Source of the DNA: Microtetraspora sp. NBRC 13810
GTDB lineage: Bacteria; Actinomycetota; Actinomycetes; Streptosporangiales; Streptosporangiaceae
Assembly: GCF_030268685.1 (NCBI RefSeq)
Contig: NZ_BSRQ01000011.1
Coordinates: 217,318 to 281,317 of the forward strand
Length of the DNA stretch: 64,000 bases
Direction of reading: 5' to 3'
The notes under the pieces were generated by a model. That model worked only from the letters and a program-made list of their open reading frames with translations, had not been told where the DNA came from and did not search any database. Position 1 is the stretch's first letter; each line of letters starts with the position of its first letter. The position numbers and the translations under genes were made by a program. Positions 1-7,893 of the stretch are shown piece after piece.

Positions 1-214
1 GCTGCTTGATGCGGGGCTGGTGGACGTGGGCGGGTATCTCCATGATCTCACGCCGACTGTGGGACATGCCCGTGCCGGGAGCGGCGTCTCCTATCGGGCC
101 GATCGCATCTACACCACCGATCCCGAGGCGGCTTCGGATCACCGGTTGATCGCTGGTGACGATAGTGACCATGCCCTCGTCATGGCGGGCTTCGGCCATG
201 TTCCCCGCTCGTAG
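1..214 (+). CDS. Endonuclease/exonuclease/phosphatase (EEP) family protein, C-terminal fragment
   Basis: The reading frame is open from the window edge and ends at TAG 212-214, so only the last 70 or so residues are present. The fragment carries the EEP C-terminal signature: an arginine-rich RADRIY strand followed about 20 residues later by SDHALV, where the Asp-His pair forms part of the metal-dependent active site in DNase I-like phosphodiesterases. The substrate (nucleic acid, sphingomyelin or inositol phosphate) cannot be told from this piece. A gene-free stretch of about 600 bases follows. Confidence 0.75.
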   Translation, partial: LLDAGLVDVGGYLHDLTPTVGHARAGSGVSYRADRIYTTDPEAASDHRLIAGDDSDHALVMAGFGHVPRS

Positions 215-287
215 TCCCTGGTAACGGGAGAGCGTCCAGCGGGCTGCTACGGCTGATCGGCGGCCCGCCCCAGGAAATGCGTGGACT

Positions 288-335
288 GCCAGCCTTGCGG
301 CCCGTTTTTGCGTGAGTCCGGGTCGCAAGGCTGGC
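288..335. repeat. 12-bp perfect inverted repeat, 24-base loop
   Basis: GCCAGCCTTGCG at 288-299 is matched exactly by its complement CGCAAGGCTGGC at 324-335. The loop contains a GTTTTTG run. It could act as a terminator for the upstream EEP gene, about 75 bases after its stop, or be the end of a small mobile element. No target-site duplication is obvious. Confidence 0.6.
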
Positions 336-420
336 CTTTGCATAGACGAACTTGGGCTCGTGAGCGTCGCTGTGTACAGAAACGCCGCGTGGAGTGCGGT
401 GGGAGTGGCGTGGCGTGGCC

Positions 421-470
421 GGCTGAATGTCCGCAGGACACCCGTAGGGCGACCGTAAAGGAGTTCAGTC
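421..470 (+). ncRNA. Candidate structured RNA, three-way-junction-like fold
   Basis: A 7-base outer helix can form between GGCTGAA (421-427) and TTCAGTC (464-470), with one G-U pair. It encloses a perfect hairpin TGTCC-GCA-GGACA (428-440) and a short hairpin CCC-GTA-GGG (441-449). The order of helices is what a small structured RNA or the scaffold of an RNA-guided element would show. No nuclease gene is present in the window, so this is inference from pairing alone. Confidence 0.3.
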
Positions 471-820
471 GGCGACGGCACGGCTGGTCGCATGTCTGGT
501 GTGGGCGGCAGTGCGGTTTCTGGTCGGCGGGTTGGTTGGTGCGGCGGGTCGGGTGGGCGGTGGGCGGCGTGGTCCGCGCGTGCGCGCCGGGCGGGCGCGG
601 GGCGGGACCGGCCTCCAGGCCGCATGCCCGGTCCCGATGTCCGGGCGGCGCGGGCGGGCGTGCCGCGCCGTGCGGCGGCGCGGAGCGCTGCCGCCTGGAC
701 CCAGTAAAGAAACCATGAACCGTAGCCTGGTGGGTCACAGCGCCAGCAGGATACGACCGGTGACCGATTCGAGGGGCGGGGTGTCGGCGTCGATGGAATC
801 CCAAAGGTCATCGGGGATGA

Positions 821-1153
821 GCTGAGGGTTTTCCATCGCGTGTGTGGTCTCAGACGGTGCTGGGCGCGCTGATGATGCCGATGATCTTTTTGTCCGGGGC
901 GATGTTCCCGGTGCGTGGCCTGCCCGGCTGGCTCGCCTGGCTCGTGTCGCTCAACCCGCTCACCTACGCGGTGGACGCCGTGCGCCGGACCGTCGCAGGT
1001 CACCTGCCGGGCACGCCGGCGGGACCGCTGCTCACCGGGCCCAGCTGGGCCGGATGGCAGCCGCCGGTCCTCGTGGGACTGGCGGCGGTCGCGCTGCTCG
1101 GCGTCACCCTGCTGTCCGTCGCCGCCCGCCGCTTCGCGGACGCCACCCGCTGA
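821..1153 (+). pseudogene. ABC-2 type transporter permease, C-terminal remnant
   Basis: About 104-110 residues survive and end at TGA 1151-1153. They match the last third of drug-exporter ABC-2 permeases: a helix with the FLSGAMFPV pattern, then a WLAWLVSLNPLTYAVDAVR segment, the family's typical loop before the final membrane helix (about LVGLAAVALLGVTLL). Normal family members are about 250 residues with six helices; here the frame is closed by TGA at 818-820 and no ribosome binding site precedes the first GTG at 842. No cognate ATPase gene is left upstream. I read it as a truncated non-functional remnant. Confidence 0.75.
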
Positions 1154-1170
1154 GGTAAAGCCTTCTCCGC

Positions 1171-1199
1171 TTGAACTCCAACTCTCCGTAAGTTACATA
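1171..1199 (+). promoter_or_regulatory. Sigma-A-like promoter for the prenyl synthase operon
   Basis: TTGAAC (1171-1176) and TACATA (1194-1199) are separated by exactly 17 bases. They lie 35 bases before the first gene of the 1234-3707 operon, whose strong AAGGAGG ribosome binding site is at 1216-1222. Confidence 0.6.
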
Positions 1200-1233
1200 T
1201 TACTGTGAGTCGTCGAAGGAGGCATGGTTCGCG

Positions 1234-1500
1234 ATGTCCGAGGAAGACAAGCCGGCCCGTCCCGCCGAGGAGATCCTGCTCACCCTGGCGGGTGCGGCCG
1301 ACCTCGTGCTCGACCGGGTGGAGGTGGCCACGCGCCGCCTGCGGGCCACGCTCGGCCGGTCCGACCTGACGGAGCTGTTGAGGGAGGGGCACGACGATCT
1401 GAAGGCCCGGGGGCGGCTGACGCTCGGCCGCCATGTCCCCGAGTCCCATCTGGAGGTGCTGGCCAGGCGTGCCGCCGAGCGCCGGTCCCGCGATGTATGA
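1234..1500 (+). CDS. Small charged protein, first gene of the prenyl synthase operon
   Basis: An 88-residue hydrophilic, mostly helical protein rich in Arg, Glu and Leu, with no signal peptide, membrane segment or catalytic motif that I recognise. The start is ATG 1234, placed 11 bases after the AAGGAGG site; the ATG at 1224 is too close to that site. Its stop overlaps the start of the prenyl diphosphate synthase (ATGTATGA at 1493-1500), which points to translational coupling and a shared role. It could be an accessory or regulatory subunit of the synthase, but that is inference from position only. Confidence 0.75.
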   Translation: MSEEDKPARPAEEILLTLAGAADLVLDRVEVATRRLRATLGRSDLTELLREGHDDLKARGRLTLGRHVPESHLEVLARRAAERRSRDV

Positions 1501-2530
1501 CGAGCGCGTCTTCCGCGCCCGGGTCGACGCCGCGCTCGACGCGTTCCTGACCGAGGAGACCGAGCAGGTGGTGGCGTTGCACGAGGCGCTGGCGCCGGTG
1601 GCCGACCAGCTCCGCAGGGCCGTCGCGGGCGGCAAGCGGCTGCGCGCGGCGTTCTGCTACTGGGGCTGGCGGGCCGCCTGGCAGCCGGACTCCGACGCCG
1701 TGATCAGGGCGGCCGCCGCCATGGAGCTGGTGCACGCGGCGGCGCTCGTGCACGACGACATCATCGACGACAGCCCCACCCGCAGGGGCGAGCCCGCCGC
1801 GCACGTCGCGCTCCGGGCGGCGGGCACCGGCCTGCCGCGCGACGACCACGGGACCGCCCTGGCGATCCTGGCCGGCGACATGCTCATGGCCTGGGCGTCG
1901 CATCTCTTCCTCACCTGCGGGCTGCCGCAGGCTTATCTGGGCCGGGCGAGAAACCTGTGGATCAAGCTGGCGAGGGAGCTGGTGGCCGGCGAGTGCCTGG
2001 AGATCCTCAACGGCGGGCGCCCGCAGGTCGGCCGCGCCGTGGAGATCATCCGGCTGAAGACCGCGAAGTACACCGTCGAGCGCCCCCTGCACCTCGGCGG
2101 TCTGCTGGGCGGCGCCCCGCGCGAGACCCTCGCCGCCTTCACCGCGTACGGCGTGCCGCTCGGCGAGGCGTTCCAGCTGCGCGACGACCTGCTCGGCGTG
2201 TTCGGCGACCCGGCGCGGACCGGCAAGTCCAACCTGGACGACCTGCGCGGCCGCAAGCCGACGGCACTGCTGGCCGCCGCGCTGGCCGGCGCGGGCGAGA
2301 CCGACCGCAAAGAGCTGGAGCGGCTGCTGGGCGACCCCGGCCTCGACGCCGGAGACCTGGACGCCATCCAGGGCATCATGCGCCGCGCCGGAGCCCGTGA
2401 CCACGTCGAGACCATGATCGAGGAGCGGGCGGCCTCCGCCCTCGGCGCCATCGAGCGGACCCGCATGCCGCCCGACGCCGCCCGCGCGCTGGCGGACCTC
2501 GTGGCGGCGACGACCACCCGTGACTCATGA
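1493..2530 (+). CDS. Polyprenyl (geranylgeranyl-type) diphosphate synthase
   Basis: Trans-isoprenyl diphosphate synthase of 345 residues that adds isopentenyl diphosphate to allylic diphosphates. The substrate lysine/arginine motif GKRLRA is at about residues 47-52, the first aspartate-rich motif DDIID at 88-92 followed by the RRG arginines, and the second aspartate-rich motif in QLRDDLLGVFGD near residue 235. Chain length cannot be fixed with certainty; the residues before DDIID are small (Ala, Leu, Val), compatible with C20 or longer products. The start ATG 1493 overlaps the stop of the preceding small gene, and the next gene, an Lcp/MpaB-like oxygenase, begins 22 bases after its stop. No terpene cyclase or phytoene synthase is beside it. 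Confidence 0.9.
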   Translation: MYDERVFRARVDAALDAFLTEETEQVVALHEALAPVADQLRRAVAGGKRLRAAFCYWGWRAAWQPDSDAVIRAAAAMELVHAAALVHDDIIDDSPTRRGEPAAHVALRAAGTGLPRDDHGTALAILAGDMLMAWASHLFLTCGLPQAYLGRARNLWIKLARELVAGECLEILNGGRPQVGRAVEIIRLKTAKYTVERPLHLGGLLGGAPRETLAAFTAYGVPLGEAFQLRDDLLGVFGDPARTGKSNLDDLRGRKPTALLAAALAGAGETDRKELERLLGDPGLDAGDLDAIQGIMRRAGARDHVETMIEERAASALGAIERTRMPPDAARALADLVAATTTRDS

Positions 2531-2552
2531 CCGACCGGAGGCGATCTCCCCG

Positions 2553-3707
2553 ATGACCTACACGATCGAGTCGATGGACGCGCTGCGCAGGCAGGGCGAC
2601 GAGCTGGCCGACGCCACCGTGCGCGAGCTCTTCGAGCACAGCGAGGTGGGCAGGTTCAACACCTTGATGCGCTGGTTCACCGTGTCCGGCCAGGTCCTGC
2701 CCGAAGGGCTGCCCGAGGTGGCCCGCGACTACCTGGAGGCGACCCGGCTGCCGCCCGACTGGGCCGACTGGGGGATCATGGAGCGGGCCCGCGAGTTCTT
2801 CCTGGACAACAACGCCCACATCTCCGCCGCGCTGGCCTTCGCCTCGATGCCGGCGGGCTACGCGGTGCCGCACATGGCCCGGCTGCTCAGCGCGACGCAC
2901 GCCCTGGAGTACCCCTCCCGGCGGATGGCGGAGACCGGCCAGTTCACCGTCTACCTGATGCGCCCGGAGGCGTTCCAGGCGGGCGGCAGGTTCATCCCCG
3001 CCGCGCAGAAGGTGCGGTTGCTGCACGCCGCCATCCGTTACCACCTGCGGCAGCAGGGCCGGTGGGACGAGGCCGCGCTCGGCCGGCCGATCTGCCAGGA
3101 GGACATGATCGCCTCGCAGATGGGGTTCTCCCTCTTCGTGCTGGACGCGTTGCACCGGCTGGGCGTGCGGATGTCCCCGGAGGGCGCCGAGGCTTACTAC
3201 TACGCCTGGCGGCTGGTGGGCGTCATGCTGGGCTGCGACCCGGCGGCGATCCCGCCGGACCTGTCGGCCGCGAGGGAGTTCAGCGACCTGTACTGGGTCC
3301 GGCACATGGGCCCCTCGGAGGAGGGCGCCCGGCTGACCGGGCAGCTCATCGCGATGTACCAGGAGGTCGTGCCGGGCACCCTCGTCGACCCGGTGGTGCC
3401 GGCGCTGATCCGGTTCCTGGTGGGCGACACGATGGCCGACTGGCTCAAGGTGCCGCGCTCGCCATGGGACTCCGTGGCCGCGCTGGTGCCCACCCTGCTC
3501 GGCGTCCTGGAGCGGATCGAGGACCGCGCGCCGTACGGCGGGCGGCTGCTCGACCTGGTGGGGCAGCTCGCCACGTCCGTGGAGCTGACCGCGCTCACCC
3601 GGGGGCGGGTGATGCACTACACGATCCCGGACGAGCTGAAGCGGGAGTACGGGGTGCGGACGGCCGGGCGGTGGGTCCCGCCGGCGCCGTCCCGGGCCGC
3701 GTTCTGA
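2553..3707 (+). CDS. DUF2236 oxygenase, MpaB / latex-clearing-protein-like
   Basis: A 384-residue, largely helical protein of the DUF2236 family, which includes rubber oxygenase Lcp (haem b, cleaves polyisoprene double bonds) and fungal MpaB (oxidative cleavage of a farnesyl side chain). Family landmarks visible are RRMAETGQF (residues 123-131, the Arg-x-x-x-Thr pair near the haem) and RLLHAAIRYH (155-164), where H158 or H164 is the likely haem ligand. ATG 2553 has GGAGG at 2537-2541; a GTG at 2520 overlapping the previous stop is possible. No signal peptide is seen, unlike secreted Lcp, so the substrate is probably an intracellular prenyl compound. Its operon partner makes prenyl diphosphates, supporting an isoprenoid substrate (inference). 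Confidence 0.85.
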   Translation: MTYTIESMDALRRQGDELADATVRELFEHSEVGRFNTLMRWFTVSGQVLPEGLPEVARDYLEATRLPPDWADWGIMERAREFFLDNNAHISAALAFASMPAGYAVPHMARLLSATHALEYPSRRMAETGQFTVYLMRPEAFQAGGRFIPAAQKVRLLHAAIRYHLRQQGRWDEAALGRPICQEDMIASQMGFSLFVLDALHRLGVRMSPEGAEAYYYAWRLVGVMLGCDPAAIPPDLSAAREFSDLYWVRHMGPSEEGARLTGQLIAMYQEVVPGTLVDPVVPALIRFLVGDTMADWLKVPRSPWDSVAALVPTLLGVLERIEDRAPYGGRLLDLVGQLATSVELTALTRGRVMHYTIPDELKREYGVRTAGRWVPPAPSRAAF

Positions 3708-3807
3708 GGGGAGATCGGGTGCCATCCGCCCTTTCGGGGGGTATGTGGTCAATTGGCACTTCGCCCGCAGATCGGCCGCGGCCGAATCCCGTTCTGGACG
3801 GAGCCAG

Positions 3808-4956
3808 ATGCGAGACACCGATCCCGACGAGCGCGACGGAGACGCCTCCGGCACCTCCCTGACCTTCGGCATCGAGGAGGAGTTCCTGATCGTGGACGCG
3901 CGGGACGGCCGTCCCGCGCCGGTCAACGCCCGGCTGACGGAGGCGCTCGGCGAGGGGGCGGGAGGCGCCGCCGAGTACACGGTGGAGCTGCTGGCCACCA
4001 TGATGGAGTCCGCGGCCGGGGTCTTCACCCGGCTGGAGGAGCTGCGCGCCTTCCTGGCCGGTGACCGGAAACGGCTGGCGCGCGCCGCGGCCGACCTCGG
4101 GGTCCGCCTGGTCGCGACCGGCACCCCGGTCATCGGCCCGCGCGCGCCGCGAGTCGTGTCCGACAAACGCCGCTACCAGGACATGCGCTCGCTCTACGGC
4201 TTCCTGGTCTCCCAGCAGGAGACGTGCGGCTGCCACGTGCACGTGGGGGTGCCCGACCGGGAGACCGCGGTCGGCGTGGTCAACTGGCTGCGCCCGTGGC
4301 TGCCGACCCTGCTCGCGCTGTCGGCCAACTCCCCCTTCTGCGACGGCGTCGACACCGGGTACGCGAGCTGGCGGACCGTCGCCCTGTCCCGCTGGCCGGC
4401 CACCGCCGTTCCGCCGTACTTCGCCTCCGCCGCGCACTACGACGAGGTGACCGAGACGCTGCACCGGGCCGGCGTGCTGATGCGGCCGTTGAACCCTTAC
4501 TGGCTGGCCAGGCCCTCGGGCCGGTTCCCCACCGTGGAGGTCCGGGCGGCCGACGTGGCGGCCACCGTGGACGAGGCCGTGCTCCAGGCGGCGGTCACCC
4601 GCGGCCTGGTCCGTACGGCGGGCGCCGAGCTGGCGGGCGGCGCCCGGGCCCCGGAGGTGGACGGCGGGCTGCTGGAGGCCGCCCTGTGGACCGCCGCGCG
4701 CTACGGGCTGGCCGGTCCCGGCGTGCATCCGATGACCGGCCGCCAGGTGCCGGCCGCCGAGCTGGCTCAGGAGATGCTGGACCGGATCCGGCCGGCGCTG
4801 CGCGAGCTGGGCGACGAGGAGGAGGTGGACCGGCTCGCCGCCGCGGTGTTCCGCACCGGCACCGGCGCCGACCGGCAGCGGGCGTCGCTGCGCGGAGCGG
4901 AGGTGACCGCCGCGGCCGGCGACCTGCTCGACGAGTTCGACATCGGCAGGACGTGA
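3808..4956 (+). CDS. Carboxylate-amine ligase, YbdK / GCS2 family
   Basis: A 382-residue member of the glutamate-cysteine ligase type 2 family, ATP-dependent enzymes joining an amino acid carboxylate to an amine. The hallmark GIEEEF is at residues 18-23 and the metal-binding C-G-C-H-V-H-V-G segment lies near residue 140. ATG 3808 is preceded by GGAG at 3800-3803; an upstream ATG at 3745 would add a basic leader not typical of the family. E. coli YbdK has weak glutamate-cysteine ligase activity; actinomycetes often carry several paralogues, one of which (EgtA) starts ergothioneine synthesis. No egtBCDE genes are near, so I keep the general name. Confidence 0.87.
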   Translation: MRDTDPDERDGDASGTSLTFGIEEEFLIVDARDGRPAPVNARLTEALGEGAGGAAEYTVELLATMMESAAGVFTRLEELRAFLAGDRKRLARAAADLGVRLVATGTPVIGPRAPRVVSDKRRYQDMRSLYGFLVSQQETCGCHVHVGVPDRETAVGVVNWLRPWLPTLLALSANSPFCDGVDTGYASWRTVALSRWPATAVPPYFASAAHYDEVTETLHRAGVLMRPLNPYWLARPSGRFPTVEVRAADVAATVDEAVLQAAVTRGLVRTAGAELAGGARAPEVDGGLLEAALWTAARYGLAGPGVHPMTGRQVPAAELAQEMLDRIRPALRELGDEEEVDRLAAAVFRTGTGADRQRASLRGAEVTAAAGDLLDEFDIGRT

Positions 4957-4966
4957 GCCGCCCGCC

Positions 4967-6028
4967 TCAGGGGTTCTCCTTGAGCGTGAGGGCGTAGTAG
5001 TCGACGTGGTAGCCGTCCACGCTCTGCGCGTGGTCGAACAGGGAGAGCCCGTACGGCGACTCGATGCCGAGCAGCCGGGCGGTGTCCACCAGCATGCGGG
5101 CCAGGTCGTGGCCCGGCACTTCGCCCGGCCCGTAGGAGGCCGAGTGGTAGCCGTCGCCCCCGTGGTCGTGGGTTGCCGGGACGTCCGACCCGCTGGTCCA
5201 GCCGAGCGGGCCGAGCCGGTCGTGCGGCAGCGCGAAGTCGCCCTCATCGAAGATCGCCAGCTCCAGCATGCCGTCACAGGCGATGCTGAACACCCCGGGG
5301 CCGTAGGTCCCCGGGATGCGGCCGTGCAGGCCGAGGGTCAGATCGATGCCCAGCGCCCTGGTCTCGGCGGGGAGCGTGGTCAGCATCGAGCCGAGGGAGG
5401 CGGCGAAGACGTCCCAGTCGTCGGTACGCCACATGCCGGGGATCCCCAGGCCGGCGTTGGCCGGGTCGCGCCGGGTGCCGAAGAAGCCGCCGAGCTCGTG
5501 CGGGTTGCCCTGCGCCTGCCGCCAGTGCCAGAACTCCACCGGGTCGTTGGGGTGCAGCACCAGCTCGGGGCCGTCCTCCGCGGCGTGCAGTTCGAGCGAG
5601 TCGTGCTCGCCCCGCCAGCGCCGGAACGGGCTCCCCCAACCGGCCGGCGAGTCGTAGAACGGGCCGGGGAAACCGGTGACGCCCATGATCGGCGAGGGGC
5701 CGAAGAGCCCGGTGAGCACGTCGGCCGCCCGGCGGAACGCGTCGGCCTTCGCCGCCGGGCCGCCCTCGGACACCTCGACCGGCACGTACAGGCCGACGTG
5801 GTCGCGGCCGTCCGCGTAGTCCTCCTCGTATTTCCCCACCCGGCGCACCCGGGCGTCGCCGGCGGCGAGGCCGGTGCGCAGCACGGGGCCGCTCCCGGTG
5901 TCGTGCCACTCCCAGCCCAGCCCGGCGGCCAGTTCGCGCAGCCCGCTCTCGCGCCACCCGCCGGGGTCGGCGGCCCGCAGCCGGGTGGCCAGTCCGGCGA
6001 GTTCGTCGTCGGTCAGCCTCGACGCCAT
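4967..6028 (-). CDS. DUF6301-like family protein
   Basis: A 353-residue cytoplasmic protein with no signal peptide or membrane helix. The N-terminal 70 residues (LTDDELAGLATRLRAADP..., then a glycine-tryptophan strand) resemble the DUF6301 fold found in actinomycetes, sometimes next to secretion-system effectors; the rest is unrecognised. It contains many Trp, Gly and His residues, including a THDHGGDGYH segment near residue 287. ATG 6028 is preceded by GAGGGAG. It converges on the YbdK-type ligase with 10 bases between the stops. No function can be assigned. Confidence 0.72.
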   Translation of the reverse strand: MASRLTDDELAGLATRLRAADPGGWRESGLRELAAGLGWEWHDTGSGPVLRTGLAAGDARVRRVGKYEEDYADGRDHVGLYVPVEVSEGGPAAKADAFRRAADVLTGLFGPSPIMGVTGFPGPFYDSPAGWGSPFRRWRGEHDSLELHAAEDGPELVLHPNDPVEFWHWRQAQGNPHELGGFFGTRRDPANAGLGIPGMWRTDDWDVFAASLGSMLTTLPAETRALGIDLTLGLHGRIPGTYGPGVFSIACDGMLELAIFDEGDFALPHDRLGPLGWTSGSDVPATHDHGGDGYHSASYGPGEVPGHDLARMLVDTARLLGIESPYGLSLFDHAQSVDGYHVDYYALTLKENP

Positions 6029-6112
6029 CCGGTCACTCCCTCGATCGTTTCGTGACGGAAGAGGACCATACCGCCGTCCGCGACCTCCGAGCAGCGACCT
6101 TCGACGCCGTTC

Positions 6113-6178
6113 CGCCGACCTGCGGCGCAGGCGTCCGGCGTGGATCGCCGACCTGCAGCGCAGGCGTCCGGTGTGGAT
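6113..6178. repeat. 33-bp tandem repeat, two copies
   Basis: Units 6113-6145 and 6146-6178 differ at only two positions. Each contains a small inverted repeat CTGC-NGC-GCAG. The array ends 9 bases before the GTG of the polysaccharide lyase remnant, so it sits where its promoter or leader would be. Confidence 0.8.
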
Positions 6179-6187
6179 AATCGTCGC

Positions 6188-6991
6188 GTGGATCACGGAC
6201 CCTCCAGGCGTCGGTTTCTCCAGCTCGGCGCGGTCGCCACGGCCGGGGCGCTGGGAGCGGTGACCCCGGCCACGGCCGCGCACACGCCGGACACCTCCTT
6301 CGAGCTGCTGCGGCGCCGGTGGCGGGACGTGAGCGCCGGGTCCGGGTTCGATCCGGCGGCGGAGCCGTACCGGGGGCGGCTGGCGCGGCTGGGGGTCCGG
6401 GCGGCCGGTTACCGGGACGCGATGGCGCCGGCGGCCGGGTCCCTGTGGCCGGACCAGCCGTTTCCCTCGTTCGTCGGCACGCCGACGCGGTTGCAGGCGA
6501 TGGCGCGCGCCTACGTGCTGCCGGGCACCGGCCTGACCGGGGACGCGGAGCTCGCGCGGAGCGTGGCGACCGGCGTCGACCACCACCATGAGCGCGCGGG
6601 CGGTGCACCGCAGGCCCGGCTGGTGCGCCGCGCTGAGCATGGCGTCCGACCGGGTCGGCCACTACGAGCACGGCAACGGTGAGAACCTGCGCGGCTGGCA
6701 CACCGGCTCGGGAATGCTCTACTGGTGGGCCCGGGACCACGGCGACCAGTACTCCGACGCCTTCTGGCCGACCGTGGACCCCTACCGGCTGCCCGGCACC
6801 ACCGTCTCCACCCGGCGGCTGCCCGACGGCGCCGGCGAGGCGTGGGGCGCCGCCCGGTGGCCGCCGTCGTCGAGGGCCACCCGCTGCTCACCGGGGCCGC
6901 GACCGGCGCCGCGCTCACCCTCGCCTTCGGCCGCCTCGCCGGCCAGGAGGGCGACTCGAAGACGGTCACCGTACGGCTGCCGCCTCGATAG
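6188..6991 (+). pseudogene. Tat-exported polysaccharide lyase family 8 (hyaluronate/chondroitin/xanthan lyase) remnant
   Basis: Three disjoint pieces of one PL8 lyase are visible. Frame one (6188 to about 6595) starts at GTG with a twin-arginine signal (PSRRRFLQLG, then an alanine-rich core) and the N-terminal helical toroid. Frame two (about 6588-6870) has the central PL8 block: SARAVHRRPGW, then YEHGNGENLRGWHTGSGM containing the catalytic Asn-Gly-Glu-Asn region, then FWPTVDPYRLPGTTV. Frame three (about 6870-6991) is the C-terminal beta tail. A complete enzyme has about 750-800 residues; about 270 remain and the frame changes twice, so large internal pieces are missing. The gene cannot make an intact lyase. 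Confidence 0.88.
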
Positions 6992-7008
6992 CGGGCGCCG
7001 CCGGTCGC

Positions 7009-7758
7009 TCAGGGCAGCGCGAGAGCCCGGTCGATGCCGTCGAGCATGAAGGCGCGGGCCAGACCGGCCCTGCGCAGCCGCCAGGCCGGCGACAGGGCGC
7101 GCGGCGTGCCGTACCTGCGGTCGTGGATGTCGCTGACCATCTCGGCCGGGGCGCCGAGCTTGAGCAGCACCGGGAACGCCTCCCGCTTGGAGATCATCCC
7201 GCCGCCCTGGAGGGTCACCGTGGCGCGGGCCAGGCTGAGCGGGCCGGCGTCCACCCACATGTCGCGCAGCCAGAGCCGCCGCCTGCCCGCGACCCTGCGC
7301 CAGTAGCCGTCCAGCTCGGTGCGGATGAAACGGGTGAGCTCCTGGTCGCTCACCGCCGGGACCAGGCCGGTGGGCGGCGGGCCGATCAGGGCCACCCCGT
7401 CGGTGAGCAGCTCGCGGCGGATGACCGGGGACACCGTGCGGTCGAACAGCTCCTCGAAGGCCCAGGTGGGGTGTTCGACGCCGACGTCGGCCAGGCGGTC
7501 GCGGTTCAGGTAGGAGCAGTGCAGCTTGGCGGCGACCGGGAAGTCGGCGGCCAGCGCCTCGTGGACGCGGCGGATCTCCCTGCGCCGCACGGCGTCCACC
7601 TCGCCCGCCACGACCGCCAGCAGGTCGAAGTCGCTGCGGCCGAGCTGGAAGTCGCCGGTCGCGAGTGAACCGTGCACCCAGACGGCGATCACCGGAACCG
7701 CCCTGGCGATGTCGATCACGAACCGTTCGACGAGCGCACCCGCCACATCATGCGACAT
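7009..7758 (-). CDS. Nucleotidyltransferase-domain protein
   Basis: A 249-residue protein of the DNA polymerase beta-like nucleotidyltransferase fold. The N-terminal domain has the GS-x10-DxD type motif: HGSLATG followed by SDFD, in which the two aspartates bind the catalytic metal. The C-terminal part is helical, as in aminoglycoside adenylyltransferases and related small-molecule nucleotidyltransferases, but the sequence is not close enough to the known resistance enzymes to name a drug. I chose ATG 7758 (SHDVAGAL...) since upstream codons overlap the divergent lipase promoter. It stands alone between a pseudogene and the lipase. Confidence 0.8.
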   Translation of the reverse strand: MSHDVAGALVERFVIDIARAVPVIAVWVHGSLATGDFQLGRSDFDLLAVVAGEVDAVRRREIRRVHEALAADFPVAAKLHCSYLNRDRLADVGVEHPTWAFEELFDRTVSPVIRRELLTDGVALIGPPPTGLVPAVSDQELTRFIRTELDGYWRRVAGRRRLWLRDMWVDAGPLSLARATVTLQGGGMISKREAFPVLLKLGAPAEMVSDIHDRRYGTPRALSPAWRLRRAGLARAFMLDGIDRALALP

Positions 7759-7813
7759 GGTGACGACTATCGCACGGTCCCAGACCAGGCGGCGATAGCG
7801 GCGCACTCCGCTC

Positions 7814-7841
7814 TTGACACCCGGTTACCCACGGGTAAACA
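7814..7841 (+). promoter_or_regulatory. Lipase promoter with embedded palindromic operator
   Basis: TTGACA (7814-7819) and TAAACA (7836-7841) are 16 bases apart, 52 bases before the lipase ATG. The spacer carries the palindrome TTACCC-AC-GGGTAA (7825-7838), reaching into the -10 box. A protein bound there would block RNA polymerase, so the lipase is probably repressed by a dimeric TetR-, GntR- or MarR-type regulator. The regulator is not identifiable in the window. Confidence 0.65.
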
Positions 7842-7893
7842 TCGGCTCACGGCGCCGTCCCTCTTCGACAACTTCCCCCGGAGGACGGGTCAC

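Larger units (their letters stand above)
215..820. other. Gene-free stretch with RNA-like inverted repeats
   Basis: No convincing gene is seen here. Open frames exist on both strands but they are low-complexity G/C runs without a ribosome binding site or domain. The left half holds a 12-bp inverted repeat (288-335) and a branched inverted-repeat cluster (421-470). From about 490 to 710 the plus strand is strongly G-rich. The stretch ends where a truncated ABC-2 permease begins, so it may be a recombination scar. Confidence 0.6.

Noticed and set aside
421..715. Long overlapping frames through the G-rich gene-free stretch
   Set aside because: They are low-complexity Arg/Gly/Ala translations on both strands, without start signals or domains.
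735..836. A 33-residue reading frame on the minus strand (MENPQLIPDDLWDSIDAD...) in the gene-free stretch
   Set aside because: It has no ribosome binding site and no family match that I recognise; chance frames of this length are common.
6140..6682. An intact 180-residue Tat-secreted protein
   Set aside because: Only the first 150 residues match the PL8 family; the rest is out of frame, and the conserved PL8 blocks continue in another frame.
7009..7806. Longer start of the nucleotidyltransferase at 7806
   Set aside because: The extra residues are basic and overlap close to the lipase promoter; ATG 7758 gives the usual N-terminus.
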